From Penium margaritaceum (Eukaryota > Streptophyta > Zygnematophyceae > Desmidiales > Peniaceae), in assembly GCA_023375785.1 (NCBI GenBank), contig SZWC01016187.1, positions 4,581 to 35,425 of the forward strand: DNA of 30,845 nucleotides, given 5' to 3'. The translations under genes and the position numbers were made by a program. The stretch's first letter is position 1. Every line of letters starts with the position of its first letter. The notes under the pieces were generated by a model that was not told the DNA's origin, searched no databases, and saw nothing but the letters and a program-made list of their open reading frames with translations. Shown here piece by piece: positions 12,251-24,612 of the stretch.

Positions 12251-15200
12251 TCAGAGAAAGTGTGACCAAACACAATTGAAACGGTTACTATGTGACCTAA
12301 GCAACATAGACATAGTGAAAGTGTGACCAAAGCAACATTGAAACACTGGTAATGTGACCAAATCATATAGACACAGTGAACATGTGACCAAAGCAGCATT
12401 GAAATAGTGATAATGTGACATACGCACCCTACACACAATGCAAGTGTTACCAACGTACAATTGAAATAATGATATTGTGACGAAAGCACCATACAGACTA
12501 TAAAAGTCTGGCCAAAGGATCTTTGAAACGGTGGTAATGTGACCAAAGCACTACATAAACAGTGTACGTCTGACCAAAGCACCATTGAAACAGTGAGAAT
12601 GTGACATTCGCACAATAGACCGTTAAACTGTGACCAAGGCACCATTGAAATAGTGAATGTGACCAAAGCACCGTAGACAGTATAGAAGTGTGACCAGAGC
12701 ACCATTGCATCAATGATTGTGTACCCTTAACACCATATTCACAATGAAAGAGTGACCAAAGCACCATTGAATCAATAATAATGTGTGTGTTGTAACATAG
12801 ACAAAGTGGACGTTTAACCAAAAGCACCGTTAAAACAGTAATGATGTAACCAAACAACCATATACACATTGAAAGTGTGACCAAAAAACCATTGAAACGG
12901 TGATATTGTCACCTAAGCACCATAGACAGAGTGAAAGTGTGATGCACCATTGAAGTAGTGACAATGTGAGCTAAGCACCAAAGGCACCGTGAAAGTGTTA
13001 TCAAAGCACCATTAAACAATGATAATGCGATCAAAGTACCATCGACATGGTGAATGTGTGACCAAAGCACTACTGAAACAGTAATAATGTGACCAAAGCA
13101 CCTTAGATGCATTAAAGTGTTACCAAATTACTATTGAAACAGTAATAATGTGACCTAAGCACCATAAACACAACAAAAGGATGACGAAAGCACCATTGAA
13201 ACCACAATAGTGTGATCCAAGCACCACAGACATTGTGAAAACGTGTCCAAAATACATCTGAAACAGTGATAATGTGACGAAAGCAACAAAGAAACCGTGA
13301 AAATGTGACCAAAGTTCCATTTTAAAACTAATAATGTGATATAAGCACCATAAACATAGTGAAAGTGTGACCAATGCACCACTGAAACTGTGACAGTGTG
13401 ACCTAACCACCATAGAAACAGTGCAAGAGTGACTAAACAACCATTGGAATAGTCAAAATGTGATATAGGGGCCATGGACACATTGAAAATGTGACCAGGT
13501 CACCATTGAAATAGTGATATTGTAACCTAAGAACCATAGACACAGTGTATGTGTGAACACAGCACCATTGAAACCGCGATAATGTGACCAACGCACTAAA
13601 GACACATTGAAAGTGTGAACAACGCACCATTGAAACCGTGATAATGTGACCAAAGCACAATAGACACAGTGCAAGTGTGACCAAAGCAACACTGAGAAAG
13701 TGGTTATGTGACCTAAGCACCATGGACAAGGTGAAAGTGTGACCACAGTAATTGAAACGGAGAGAATGCTACCAAAGCACCACAGACACTGTGAAAGTGT
13801 GACCAAATCGCCATTGAAACAGTGATAGTGTGACCAACAAACCATATGTATAGAGAAAGTGTAACCAAAGCAACATTGAAACAGTTATTATGTGACCTAG
13901 GCACTATAGACGTAGTGAACGTGGAAGTAAAGCACCATAAAAACACTTGTATGGTGACCAAATCACCATAGACACGGTGAACATGTGACCAAAGCACCAT
14001 TGAAATAGTGATAATGTGACATAAGTACCTTACACACAATGAAAGTGTTAGCAACGTACCATTCAAACAGTCATGCTGTGACAAAAGCAGCACAAAGACA
14101 ATAAAATGGTGGCCATAGCATCATTGAGACGGTGATAATGTGAGGGCAGCACTACATAAACAGCAAAAGTGTGACCAAAGAACCATTGAAACATTGATAA
14201 TGTGACATAAGCACCATGCACACAGTGAACGTGTGATCAAAGCACCATTGAAACAATGACAGTGTGACTTAAGCAACCTAGACACAGTGAATGTGTGATT
14301 AAAGCACCATTGAAAGAGTGATAAAGTGACCAAAGCACCATAGAGAAAGTGAAAGTGTGACCAAGGCACCATTGGAATAGTGGTATTGTGACCTTTGTAC
14401 CATACACAATGTGAAAGTGTGACCAAAGCACCATTGAAACAGTCACAATGTGACCTAAGCACCATAGACACAGTGAAAGTGTCACCAAAGCACCATTGAA
14501 ATAGTGATAACGTGGCTAAAGCACCATAGACACAGTGAAAGTGTGACCAAAGTACTATCGAAACGGTGATAATGTGACCAAAGCACCATAGACACTGTAC
14601 ACGTGTGACCAAAGCACCATTGCAACAATGATAATATGACATCAACACAATGTACACAATGAAATTGCGACCAAAGCACCATTGAAACAATAATGATGTG
14701 AGCAAAGTACCATAGAAAAAGTGACAGTGTAACCAAAGCACCATTAAAACCGTGATTATGTTACCAAAAGAAGCACAGAGACTGTGAAAGTGTGACCAAA
14801 GGACCATTGAAACAGATATAATGTCACCTAAACGCAATAGACAGAGTGAAAGTGTGACAAAGGTACCATTGAAGCAGCGATAATATGACCGAAGCACCAT
14901 AGACACAGTGAACGTGTGACCAAAACAGCATTGAAACAGTGATAATGCGACCAAAGCACCAAAAAGACACATTATAGTGTTCCCAAAGCACCATTGAAAG
15001 AATGATGATATGACGTAATCACCATTGAAACAGTGATAATGTGACCAAAGCACCATAGACAGTAACAGTGTAACCAAAGCACCATTGAAACATTGACAAT
15101 GTGACCAAAACACCACAGACACAGTAAAAGGATGACCAAAGTACCATTCAAACAGTGAAAATGGGATGTAAGCACTATAGACACCGTGAAAGTGTGACCA

Positions 15201-16836
15201 AAGAACCATTGAGACCGTGATAATGTGACATAAGCACCATATACACCGTGAACGTGTGACCAAAGCACCATCGAAACAATGATAATGTGACCTAAGTACT
15301 TTAGACAAAGTGAAAATGTGACCAAAGCACCATCGAAACAGTGATAATCTGACCTAAGAACTATACAAAACAGTAAGAGTGTGACAAACACATCATTACA
15401 ACAGTGATAATGTCACATAAGCACCATAGAGATAGTGAAAGTGTGACCAACGCACCATTGAAGCAATGATGATTTGACCTAAGTACCATAGACACAGTGA
15501 AGGTATGACCAAAGTACCATTGAAACAATGATAATGTGACCAAAGCACCATAAACACAATGAAAGTGTAACAAAAGCACCATAGAAATAGTGATTGCGTG
15601 ACTTGTGCACCATAGACAAACGGAAAATGTGACCAAAGTACCACTGAAGTAGTGGTAACGTGACATATGCACCATAGACAGAGTGAATGTGTGACCAAAG
15701 CACCATTGAAAATGTGAGAATATGACCAAAGGACCATAGACAAAGTGAAAGAGTGACCAAGGCACCATTGAAAATGTTATAATATGACCAATGCACCATA
15801 GATACAGTGAAAAGGTGACCAACGTTCCATCAAAACAGTGCTCATATGACCAAAGCACCATAGACACAAAGAACGTTCGACCAAAGCATCATTTATACCA
15901 TGATAATGTGACCCAAGCACCATAGACAAAGTGAAAGTGTGGCCAAAGCACCATTCAAATGGTGATAGTGACCCAAGCATTATAGAAACAGTGAAAGTGT
16001 GACCAAAAAACCATTGAAATAGTGTTAATGTGACTTAAGGAATATAGACACAGTTAAAGTGTGACAAAGCACCATTGAAACAGTGATAATGTGGCTAAAG
16101 CACCATATAGACAATGACATTCTCACCATATTACAATTGAAACTGTGATAATGTGACTTAATTACTGAAACAAAGCACAATTAAACAGTGATATTGTTAC
16201 ATAAGCACCGTATGCATTGTGAAAAAAACACCATTGAAACATTGATAATGTGACCAAAGCACCATAGGCAGACAAAATGTTACCAAAGCACCATTGAAAC
16301 AGTGATCATGTGACCTATGTACCATACATACAATGAAAGTGTGACCAAAGCACAAATGAAACGGTTGTGATTTGACATAAGCACTTCCACACAGTAAAGG
16401 TGTGACCAAAGCACAGTCAAAACAGTGATAATGGGACCCATGCACCATACATACAGTGAATTTGTGACCAAAGTACCATTGAAAAAATGACAATGTGTTC
16501 AAAGCACCATTGAAACAGTCATACTGTGACATAAGCACTATAGACATAGTGAAGGTGTAACCAAAATACCATTGAAACAGTGATGATTTGACATCAGCAC
16601 CATAGACATGGTAAATGCGTGACCAAAGCACCATTGCAACAGTGATAATGTGACCTAAACACCATAGACACAGTAAAACAATGACCAAAGCACCAATAAA
16701 ACTGTGATAATGTGACCTAAGCACCATAGACATAGTAAACGTGTTACAAAAGTACCATTGAAACAATGATCATGTGTTAGATGCACCATAGACACGTAAC
16801 ATTGTGACCAAAGAACCATTGAAACAGTGATTATAT
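12251..16836 (+). repeat. 62-bp dimeric satellite, block 2
   Basis: About 74 dimer units in the same orientation as block 1. The period is exact in well-preserved parts: the half starting GTGACC/TCAAAG recurs 14171 to 14233, 62 bp apart. Most units keep strict A-B alternation, but local A-A steps occur (for example near 14990-15040 and 16470-16530) and the part from 16080 to 16240 has lost bases. The longest open frame anywhere in this satellite, 395 residues on the minus strand at 14121-15308, lies here. It exists because the TAG in the half-B word CTTAGGTCAC is replaced by CTTTGGTCAC or lost in the relevant copies. Confidence 0.95.
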
Positions 16837-16894
16837 TGTTGGAAATTTACTCTCATACCCACAAGTCACTCGCAACAGCCAGGGTCATCTTAAC

Positions 16895-17275
16895 ATGTCC
16901 AAGCTGCCGGACAAGCCTGCAAATCAGCCTCATCAGAAAATCCCACTCGAGGACCACTTCACAAACCAGACTCCACAGCTCCAATGGATCACCCGGGAGA
17001 ACAACCGACAAGCCCTACCAATCACACGATGGACCCTGACCAGATACCGGCAAATCCACGCACCGGTAACTAGCGGCCACACGATCACTCAAACCTCACT
17101 CAAGCGGTTCGGTCCTCGCTCCAAGACAAAGGGCGTTCCTGCCAAACCAAGGACCTACCGTGCCTCGCTCCTCCCGTTGAGCTCCGCGCAGAGCCGGTAC
17201 TCGGCGCCGCTCACCGAAGGAGCAGTGGGAGCAGCAGCCCAGCTGCGCCTGCGCCAATCCTATCGACCACCCTAG
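16895..17275 (+). pseudogene. Retroelement open frame, relative of 5765-6574
   Basis: 126 residues from the ATG at 16895, continuous in frame. The N-terminal two thirds (Thr/Gln/Pro-rich) match nothing I know. The C-terminal part has the order seen in the frames at 5765 and 8633: a GPRSKTK basic motif, a PAK motif, an Ala-rich stretch and the ending LRLRQSYRPP against RLRLRYSYKPP, then a stop. It is shorter between these motifs, so similarity is weak and best judged at protein level. Surrounded by satellite on both sides, it is not expected to be expressed as a host gene. Confidence 0.45.
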
Positions 17276-17306
17276 GACGTAGGCTTAGAATATGCTAGAA
17301 TAGCAC

Positions 17307-17314
17307 TATATATA
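17307..17314 (+). promoter_or_regulatory. TATA-like element of the retroelement piece
   Basis: TATATATA occurs 30 bases after the stop codon of the 126-residue frame and 50-60 bases before a (CT)n run. This order (TATA, AT-rich stretch, CT-rich leader) is common in the U3-R part of plant LTRs. It is a sequence match only. Confidence 0.4.
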
Positions 17315-17365
17315 CTGTCTTGTATATGTTGCTATATTATCAACTAAGTATTCAGTTGGTCATTG

Positions 17366-17386
17366 CTCTCTCTCTCTCTCTCTCTC
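17366..17386 (+). repeat. (CT)n microsatellite, about 10 copies
   Basis: A run of alternating C and T of 21 bases close to the right end of the retroelement piece. The corresponding place in the LTR at 8628 has only CTCTCTC before CAGCC, so the run seems to have expanded from a short CT tract in the LTR. Confidence 0.9.
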
Positions 17387-17403
17387 AGCCTGCCTTCCAA
17401 GAC

Positions 17404-20400
17404 TGAAGTACTGATAATGTGACCTAACCACCAAAGACACAATGAAAGTGTGATCAAAGAACCATTGGAACATTGATCAAGTGACCAAAGCACCATAGAC
17501 ATAGTGCATGTTTAACCAAAGCACAATTGAAACAACGATAATGTGACCTATGCACCATAGACACAGTGAAAGTATGACCAAAGGCCCATTTGAAGAGTCA
17601 TAATATGACCAAAGCACTACACACAGATAAATGTTTGACCAAAGCACCATTGAAATAGTGATAATGTGATCTATGCACTATACACACAAATAATGTTTGA
17701 CCATAGCACCATTCAAACAGTAATAATGTGACCAAAGTACCATAGACACAATAACGGTGTGACCAAATCACCATTTAACAAGTGGTAATGTGACCCAAGC
17801 ACCATAGACACAGTGAAATAGTCACCTAAGCACTATTGAAACAGTGATAATGTCATCAAAGCGCCAAAGACACAGTAAAAGTGTGACCAAAGCAACCTTG
17901 ACAGAGTAATGACGTGATCTAAGCACTCTATATAGAGTAAAAGTATGACCAAAGCACCAATGAAACAGTGATTATATGACTAGAGCACCATAGACACAGT
18001 ATACGTGTGACTGAAGCACCATTGAAACAGTGATAATGTGATGTAAGCATCATAGGTACAGTGAAAGTGTGACCAACACACTATTGAAACAGTGAAAATG
18101 TGACCTAAGAAATATAGACATAGTGAAAGTGTGACCAAAGCACTTGTAAAACAAAGAAAATGTAACCAAAGCACCATAGACACAATGAAAGTGTGACCAA
18201 AGCATCATTAGAAGAGTGATTATGTGACCGAAGCACCATAGACAGAGTGAAAGTGTGAGCAAAGTACCATTGAATCCGTAAGAATGTGATAAACGCACCG
18301 TAGACACAGTTGAAGTGTGACCAAAGCACCATTGAAATAGTGATGATGTGACCTAAGCACCAGAGACACAATGGAAGGGTGTCCAAATCACCATTTAAAC
18401 GGTGATAGTGTTACCAAAGCACCATAGACACAGTGAGAATGTGACCAAAACGCCATTGAAACAGTCATAATGCAACCTAAGCACTATAGACACAGTGAAA
18501 GTGTGAGCGAAGCACCATTGAAACAGTGATAATGTGACCAAAGCACCATGAACATAGTGAAGGTGTGACCAAAGCACAATTGAAACATTGATAATGTGAC
18601 CCAAGCACCATAAACACAGTGAACGTGTGACCAAAGCACCATTTGAACAGTGCTAACATGACCATAGCAGGATACCACATAAACGTTTGACCAAGGGACC
18701 ATTGAAGTAGTGACAATATGACAGTAGCACCATAAACACAGTGAACTTATGACCAAAGCACCATTGACACAGTGATGATGTGATCTAAGCACCATATACA
18801 CAATAAAAGCAAGATCAAACCACCATTGAGACAATGATAATGTGACCAAAGTACCATAGCCACAACAAAAGTAGGACCAACGCACCATTTAAACAGTGAT
18901 CATGTGACCTAAGCACCATATACAGAGCGAAAACGTTTTCAACACACTATTGAAACAGTGAAAATATAATCAAAGCAGCATACATACAGTCTAAGTGTGA
19001 CCAAAACACCATTGAAAGAGTGATGACATGACCCAAGCACTATAGGCACCGTGAACGCATGATCAAAGCACCATTGAAACGGTGATAACTTGACCAGAGC
19101 ACCATAGACACCGCACATGTGTCATCAAAGCACCATTAAACAGTGATGAAATGACCATAGCTTCATAGTCACGCAAAATGCATGACCAAAGAACCATTGA
19201 AATAGTAACATTGTACCGAAAGCACCAAATGCACAGTGAAAGTGTGACCAAGGCACTATGGAAACAGCGAGAGTGTGATAAAAGCACCATAGACAGCGTG
19301 AACGAGTGACCAAAGCACCATTGAAACAGTAATAATCTGACCAATGCACCATAGACAAAGAAAATGTGTGACCAAAGCAACATTGAAACAGTGATGATGT
19401 GACAAAAACCACAAACACAGTGCAAGTGTCACTGAATCACCATTGAAACAATGATCATGTGTCCAAAGCACGATAGACACTGTGAAAGTGTGACCAAAGT
19501 ATTGTTAAAACAATGTTATTGTGACCAAAGCACCATAGACACAATGAAGGTGTGACCAAAGCACCATTGAAGCAGTGATAATGAGACCTGTGTACCATAG
19601 ACACAATGAACGTGTAACCAGAGCACTATAAAAAAGTGATAATATGACCAAAGTATTACAGACACATAAACCAATAACGTAAGCGCCATTGAAACAAAGA
19701 TAATGTGATCCCAGCACTGTATACACAGTGAAAGGGTGACGAAAGCACCATTGAAATAGTGATCATGTGACCAAAGCACCATCGAAACAGTAAAAGTGTG
19801 AGCAACGCACCATCTAAACACAAATAATGTGACCCAAGCACCATAGACAGAGTGAACGTGTGACCAAAGCACTGTTGAAACCGTCAAAATGTAACATAAG
19901 CACTATAGACACGGTGAAGGTGTGACCAAAGCACCATTACAAAGGTTATAATGTAATAAAAGCACCATAGACACAGTAAACGTTTGACCAAAGCACTATT
20001 GAAACACTTATAATGTGACCAAAGAACCATAGACACAGTGAAAGTGTGACCAAAGCACCATTGAAACAATGATAATGTGACCTAATCACTGTAAACATAG
20101 TGAAAGTGTAACCAAATCAGTATTGAAATGTTGATAATGTGAGTGAGGTACAACAAGCGATTGAAAGGTTCACCAGAGCACCATTGAAACAGTGAGACTC
20201 TGACTTAACCACCATAAACAGAGATAATATGTGACCAAAGCACCAGTGACATAGTGATAATGTAACCAAAGCACCATGTAAACAGTGATAGTATGACCAA
20301 CGCACCACACTCACAAGGAAAGTGTGACCAAGGCACAGATGATACATTGATAATGTGACCTCAGTACCGTAGACACAGTGTAAGTGTGATCGAAGCACCA

Positions 20401-22683
20401 TTGAAACAGTGATAATGTGACCAAAGTACCATAGACGCGCTGAAAGTTCAACCAACATACCATTGAAACAGTGGTTATCTGACCAAAGCGCCATAGAAAC
20501 AGTGAAAGTGTGATCAAAACACCATTTAAGCGGCAATAATGTGAACAAAGCACTGTAAAGACAGTGAAATTATCTAACGCACCATCAAACCAGTGATGAT
20601 GTGACCAAAGTACCATAGATACAGTGGAAGTGTAACCAAAGTACCATGGAAATACTGATAATGTCACCAATGCACCATCAACGCAGTGAACGTATGACCA
20701 AAACACCATTGAAACGGTGATAATGAGACCAACGCACCGTAGACACAATGAACTTGTGACCAAAGAACAATTGAAAGAGTAGTAATGTGACCCAAGCACA
20801 ATACACATAGTGAGTGTGTGACCAAAGCAACATTGAAATTTTAATGAAATAACTAAAGCACCGTAGACACAGTGAAAGTGTGACAGATCACACTTAAAAC
20901 AGTGATAATGTGACCTAAGAACCATAGACACAGTGAGAGTATGCCCAAAGCACAATTAAAACAGTGATAATGTGACCAAAGCACCATGGCCATACTGACA
21001 GTGTGACCAAAGCACCATTAAACAATGATAATGTGACCAAAACACCATTCAAACAATGATATTGTAACCAAAAGCTCCATGAACACAGTGAACGTGTGAC
21101 CAAAGCACCATTGAAATAGTCCCAATGTGACGTAAGAACCATAGACAAAGTGAAAGTGTGACCAAAGTACCATTGAAATAGTGAGAATGTAACATAAGCA
21201 CCATTGACACAATGAAAGTGTGACCAAAGCGCCATTGAAACAGTCATAATGTGACCAAAGCACCATAGACACAGTGAAAGTGTGACCAAGGCACCATTAA
21301 AACAGTGATAATGAAACCCAAGGACCACAGACAAAGTGAATGTGTGACCTAAGTACCATTGAATCAGTGATAATGTTACCTAAGCACCATTGACACGGTG
21401 AACGTGTGAACAGGACACCGTTGAAATAGCGATTATGTGGCCAAATCACTATAAACGCAGTGAAAGGGTGACCAAAGCACCATTGAAAAAGTGATAATGT
21501 GTCATAAGTAGCAGAGACACAGTTAAAGTGTGACCAAAGGACCATCGAGACAGTGACAATGTCACATTAGCACTATTGAAACAGTGATAAAGTGGCCTAA
21601 GCACTATAGACACTGTGAAAGGGTGACCAAAGCACCATTGAAACAGTGATATTTTGACTTAAATACCATGGATGCAGGAAATTGTAACAAAATTACTATT
21701 GAAACAATGATAATGTAACATCAGCACTATGGACAGAATGGACATGTGACCAAAGCACCATTAAAACAGTGATAATGTGACCAAAGCTCCATAGATACAT
21801 TGACAGTGACCAAAGCACCATAGCACTAGTGATAATGTGACCAATGCACCATAGACATAGTGGATATGTTACCAAAGCACCATTAAAACATTGACAATAT
21901 GACATAAGAACCAAAAACACGGTGAAAGTGTTACCAAAGCACCATTGAAACAGTAGTAGTGTGACCTGAGCACCATGGACATAGTGAACGTGTGACCAAA
22001 GCAATATTAAAGTAGTGAGAATGTGAACTAAGCACTAGAGACACATTGAAATGGTGACCTTAGCACCATTGGAACAGTGATCATGTGACCTAAGCACCAA
22101 AGACATAGTGAAAGTGTGAGCAAAGCATCATTAACACTGTGATAAGGTGACCTAAGCACTAAAGACATAGTCAAACATGACCAAAGCTCCATTGATAACG
22201 CGATACAATGATAAAAGCACCATAGACACAGTGAAAGTGTGACCAAAGCACCGTTCAGACCGTGGTAGTGTTACCAAAGCACCATAAACACAATAAACGT
22301 GTGACAAAAGCACCATTGAAACAGCGCTGATGTCACCAAAGTACCATTGACACAAAGGAAATGTGACCAAAGCACCATCAAAACTGTAATAATGCGACAA
22401 ACGCACCATAGACACATTGGAAGTGTGACCAAAGCACCAATCAAACACAAATGATGTGACCAAAGCACAGTAGACATGGTGAAAGAATGAGCAATGCATC
22501 ATTGAAACAGCAATAATGTGACATAAGCAACATACACACAGTGAAATTTTGACCAAAAGCACCATTGAAATTGTGATATTGTAACCAATGCACCATAGAC
22601 ACGGTGAAAGTGTGACGAAAGCACCATTGAGACGGTGATAATGTGACCAAAGCACCATTGCCACAGCAAAAGTGTGACCAAAG
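17404..22683 (+). repeat. 62-bp dimeric satellite, block 3
   Basis: About 85 dimer units in plus orientation. It begins part-way through a half-A unit (CTGAAGTACTGATAATGTGACC). Divergence between neighbouring units is moderate; conserved cores are GTGACCAAAGCACCATTG and CACAGTGAAAGTGTGACC. A-A steps that break dimer phase occur near 21010-21060 and 21545-21590. Minus-strand open frames of 60-214 residues are cyclic repeat translations. No non-satellite insertion was seen in this block. Confidence 0.95.
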
Positions 22684-23771
22684 TAGTGTGTTGGTTCAAT
22701 ATCAATGTTTCAATGGTGCGTTGGTCACTTTCAAAATGTCTATGGTACTTTGCTCACATTATCAATGTTTCAATGGTGCTTTGGTCACGCTTTCAATGTG
22801 TATACAGTGCTCTGGTCACATTATCACTCTTTCAATGGTACTTAAGTCAAACTTTCACTCTCTCTATAGTGACTCTAATCACATTATAACTGTTTAAAAG
22901 ATCATTTGTTCACCCTTCCACCATGTCTATGGTGATTTGGTCATTGTATCACAGTTTAAATGGTGCTTTGGTCACATGGTCATTGTGTCTTTGGTGCTTA
23001 CATGACATCATCACTGTTTAATTGTGCTTTGGGCAGACATTCAATGTTCTATGGTTCTAAGGTTACTTTGTCAATATTTCAATGGTGCTTTGGTCACACA
23101 TTCACTTTATCTATGGTACCCAAGTCACACACTCACTGTTTCAATGGTGCTTTAATCACACTTTCACTGTGTCTGTGGTTCTTATGTCACATTATCATTG
23201 TTTCAATGGTGCTTCGGTCACATGTTCACCACGCCTATGGTGCTTAGGTCACATTATGACTGATTCAATTGTACTTTGGTCACACTTTCACTATCGGTGG
23301 TGCTAAGGTCACATCATCACTGTTTCAATGGTGCTTTGGTCATACTTTCATTATGTCTCCGGTGATTACGTTACATTATCACTGTTTCAATGGTACTTTT
23401 GTCACATTTTCACTTTGTCTATTATACTTTTCTCACAACATCATTGTTTCAATGGTGCTTTGGTTACACTTTCATTATGTCTATGGCTCTTTGGTTTCAT
23501 TAGCACTGTTTCAATGGTGCGTTGCAATTTCACTGTGTCTATGGTTCTTAGGTCACATTATCACTGTTTCAATGGTGATTTGGTCACACGTTCAGAGTGT
23601 ATAGAGTGCTTATGTCACATTATCACTATTTCAATGGTCCTTTGGTCACATTTTCACTGTTTGTGTGCTACTTATGACACATTTTAACTGTTGCAATGGT
23701 GCTTTGGTCACACGTTCGCTGTATCAATGGTTCTTAGGTCACATCATCACTGTTTCAATGGTGCTTTGGTG
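22684..23771 (-). repeat. 62-bp dimeric satellite, inverted block 4a
   Basis: From 22684 the same satellite continues as its reverse complement: CAATGGTGCTTTGGTCAC and GTGTCTATGGTGCTTAGGTCAC now read on the plus strand. The change occurs within a few bases after GTGACCAAAG at 22683. The first inverted unit is diverged (TGTGTTGGTTCAATATCAATG). The period remains 62. Open frames switch to the plus strand at the same place, which confirms the flip independently. Confidence 0.95.
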
Positions 23772-24337
23772 ACAAATGCCCACGCCGGCAACAGACCATG
23801 CCACGACGGAGTTTGAGCCAACGCCATGTTTGCTCTGGTCATGGAATTCTCAGCTGCAGCCTGGAGAGTCTGTGCCGCCTTCATCTGCTTCAGCGCTTTC
23901 CACTTGGCTTGGTGGGCAAGACGGAGGTGCTTCCATATCCCACTCGTTGCGCTTTGGTTCATCGCAAATGTCCCCTTGAGTCCCTTCTTTTGAGGGTACA
24001 GGTTGCAGGATGCATGTGGCTTGCCATTGATGATGATGTAGGAAAAGAGCGTCCATGTGATGATTGACTTGAATTTGCGTTCATCCGATGGTGAAAGATG
24101 TCTGGACATCTTGGCAAGAGGTACTGAGGAGAGAGCGTTGACATGTGGGGTCCCGACAGGAAGCTGCACGCATGGAACAGTGTTGCTAGAAGAAGGCACG
24201 AGCAGTGGAGTGCATGGCGGCTGTCCAAAACGTGGCTTCTGAGTGGACATGGCGGGTGAACGACCCGATGGGTTGCAGATAAATGCTCCAAATGGCCGAA
24301 ACCCTAGCTGATCATCGACTTGGGTGGCCCCAGCCAC
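23747..24337 (-). pseudogene. BED-type zinc-finger fragment (hAT transposase / ZBED-like) fused to satellite
   Basis: 196 residues from ATG at 24337. Residues 82-145 resemble a BED zinc finger: S-x-W/T-rich lead-in, GKPHASCNLY at 106-114, then SATSGIWKHLRLAH at 129-142. The usual Cys-x2-Cys appears as Cys111-x2-Tyr114, followed by His137-x4-His142, so one zinc ligand is lost; TAC for TGC is a single transition. BED fingers bind DNA and sit at the N-terminus of hAT transposases and of domesticated ZBED proteins. No hAT catalytic core or dimerisation domain follows: residues 143-165 are Ala/Lys/Gln-rich and probably helical, and the last residues (TKAPLKQ) and stop are encoded by the 62-bp satellite. 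It is a truncated, likely non-functional piece. Confidence 0.6.
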
Positions 24338-24612
24338 GGTGGTCCCACTGTGACCTCCGCATATGGGTACACCGCAGCAGTTACCACCACATGTGTGCCT
24401 GGGGAGGGGGGGCTAAGGTCCGATAGGCCTGCTGAATGGAGGATGTGAACCGGCGCTTGTGCTGATTTTCCCATCCCCCCCCCCCCCCCCCCCCCCCCCC
24501 AAACTACCGTCTTGCCGCTCTCCTACAATTCCACACCCCAGAATTTGGACCGCGGTTCTCTCTCGGGAACTGGAACCGCTGTTCTAGACCGTGGTTCCTA
24601 GTTTTTGGTGTG
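24338..24612. other. Non-satellite flank of the BED fragment
   Basis: This 275-bp stretch belongs to the same insertion as the BED frame and would lie upstream of it. It carries a GGGGAGGGGGGG run (24401-24412), a 26-base C homopolymer and an imperfect stem (GGAACCGC at 24572-24579 with GTGGTTCC at 24591-24598). No further coding region, promoter motif or terminal inverted repeat was convincing. Satellite resumes at about 24613 with TGGCACTTTGGTCACATT. Confidence 0.6.
24475..24500 (+). repeat. 26-base C homopolymer
   Basis: Twenty-six consecutive C between CCAT and AAACTACC. It is the longest homopolymer in the window. Its length in the assembly may not be exact, as such runs are prone to sequencing and replication slippage. 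Confidence 0.95.

Larger units (their letters stand above)
16837..17403 (+). mobile_element. Short retroelement piece with LTR-like ends (plus orientation)
   Basis: A 567-bp insertion in the 62-bp satellite, starting TGTTGGAA and ending TTCCAAGA, an inverted pair matching at 7 of 8 positions and close to the common LTR ends TGTTGGAA..TTCCAACA. It holds an open frame whose C-terminus resembles that of the block at 5765-6574, then a TATATATA and a (CT)n run. After the stop codon, words such as TTGTATATGTTGCTATATTATCAAC and CTCTCAGCCTGCC line up loosely with the first part of the LTR at 8628. It is either a solo LTR that carries an open frame, or the 3' end of a related element plus part of its LTR. 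No target-site duplication is evident. Confidence 0.6.

Noticed and set aside
14121..15308. 395-residue minus-strand frame in the 62-bp satellite, and the many 60-200-residue frames like it
   Set aside because: With a 62-bp period each frame cycles through all three registers every 186 bp, giving the same 62-residue cycle in any frame. Open length depends only on whether one TAG in half B has mutated. The frames swap strand where the satellite inverts.
16831..17410. Target-site duplication around the retroelement piece at 16837
   Set aside because: The flanks GATTATAT and CTGAAGTA do not match; the longer similarity TGAAACAGTGAT / TGAAGTACTGAT is explained by the satellite period.
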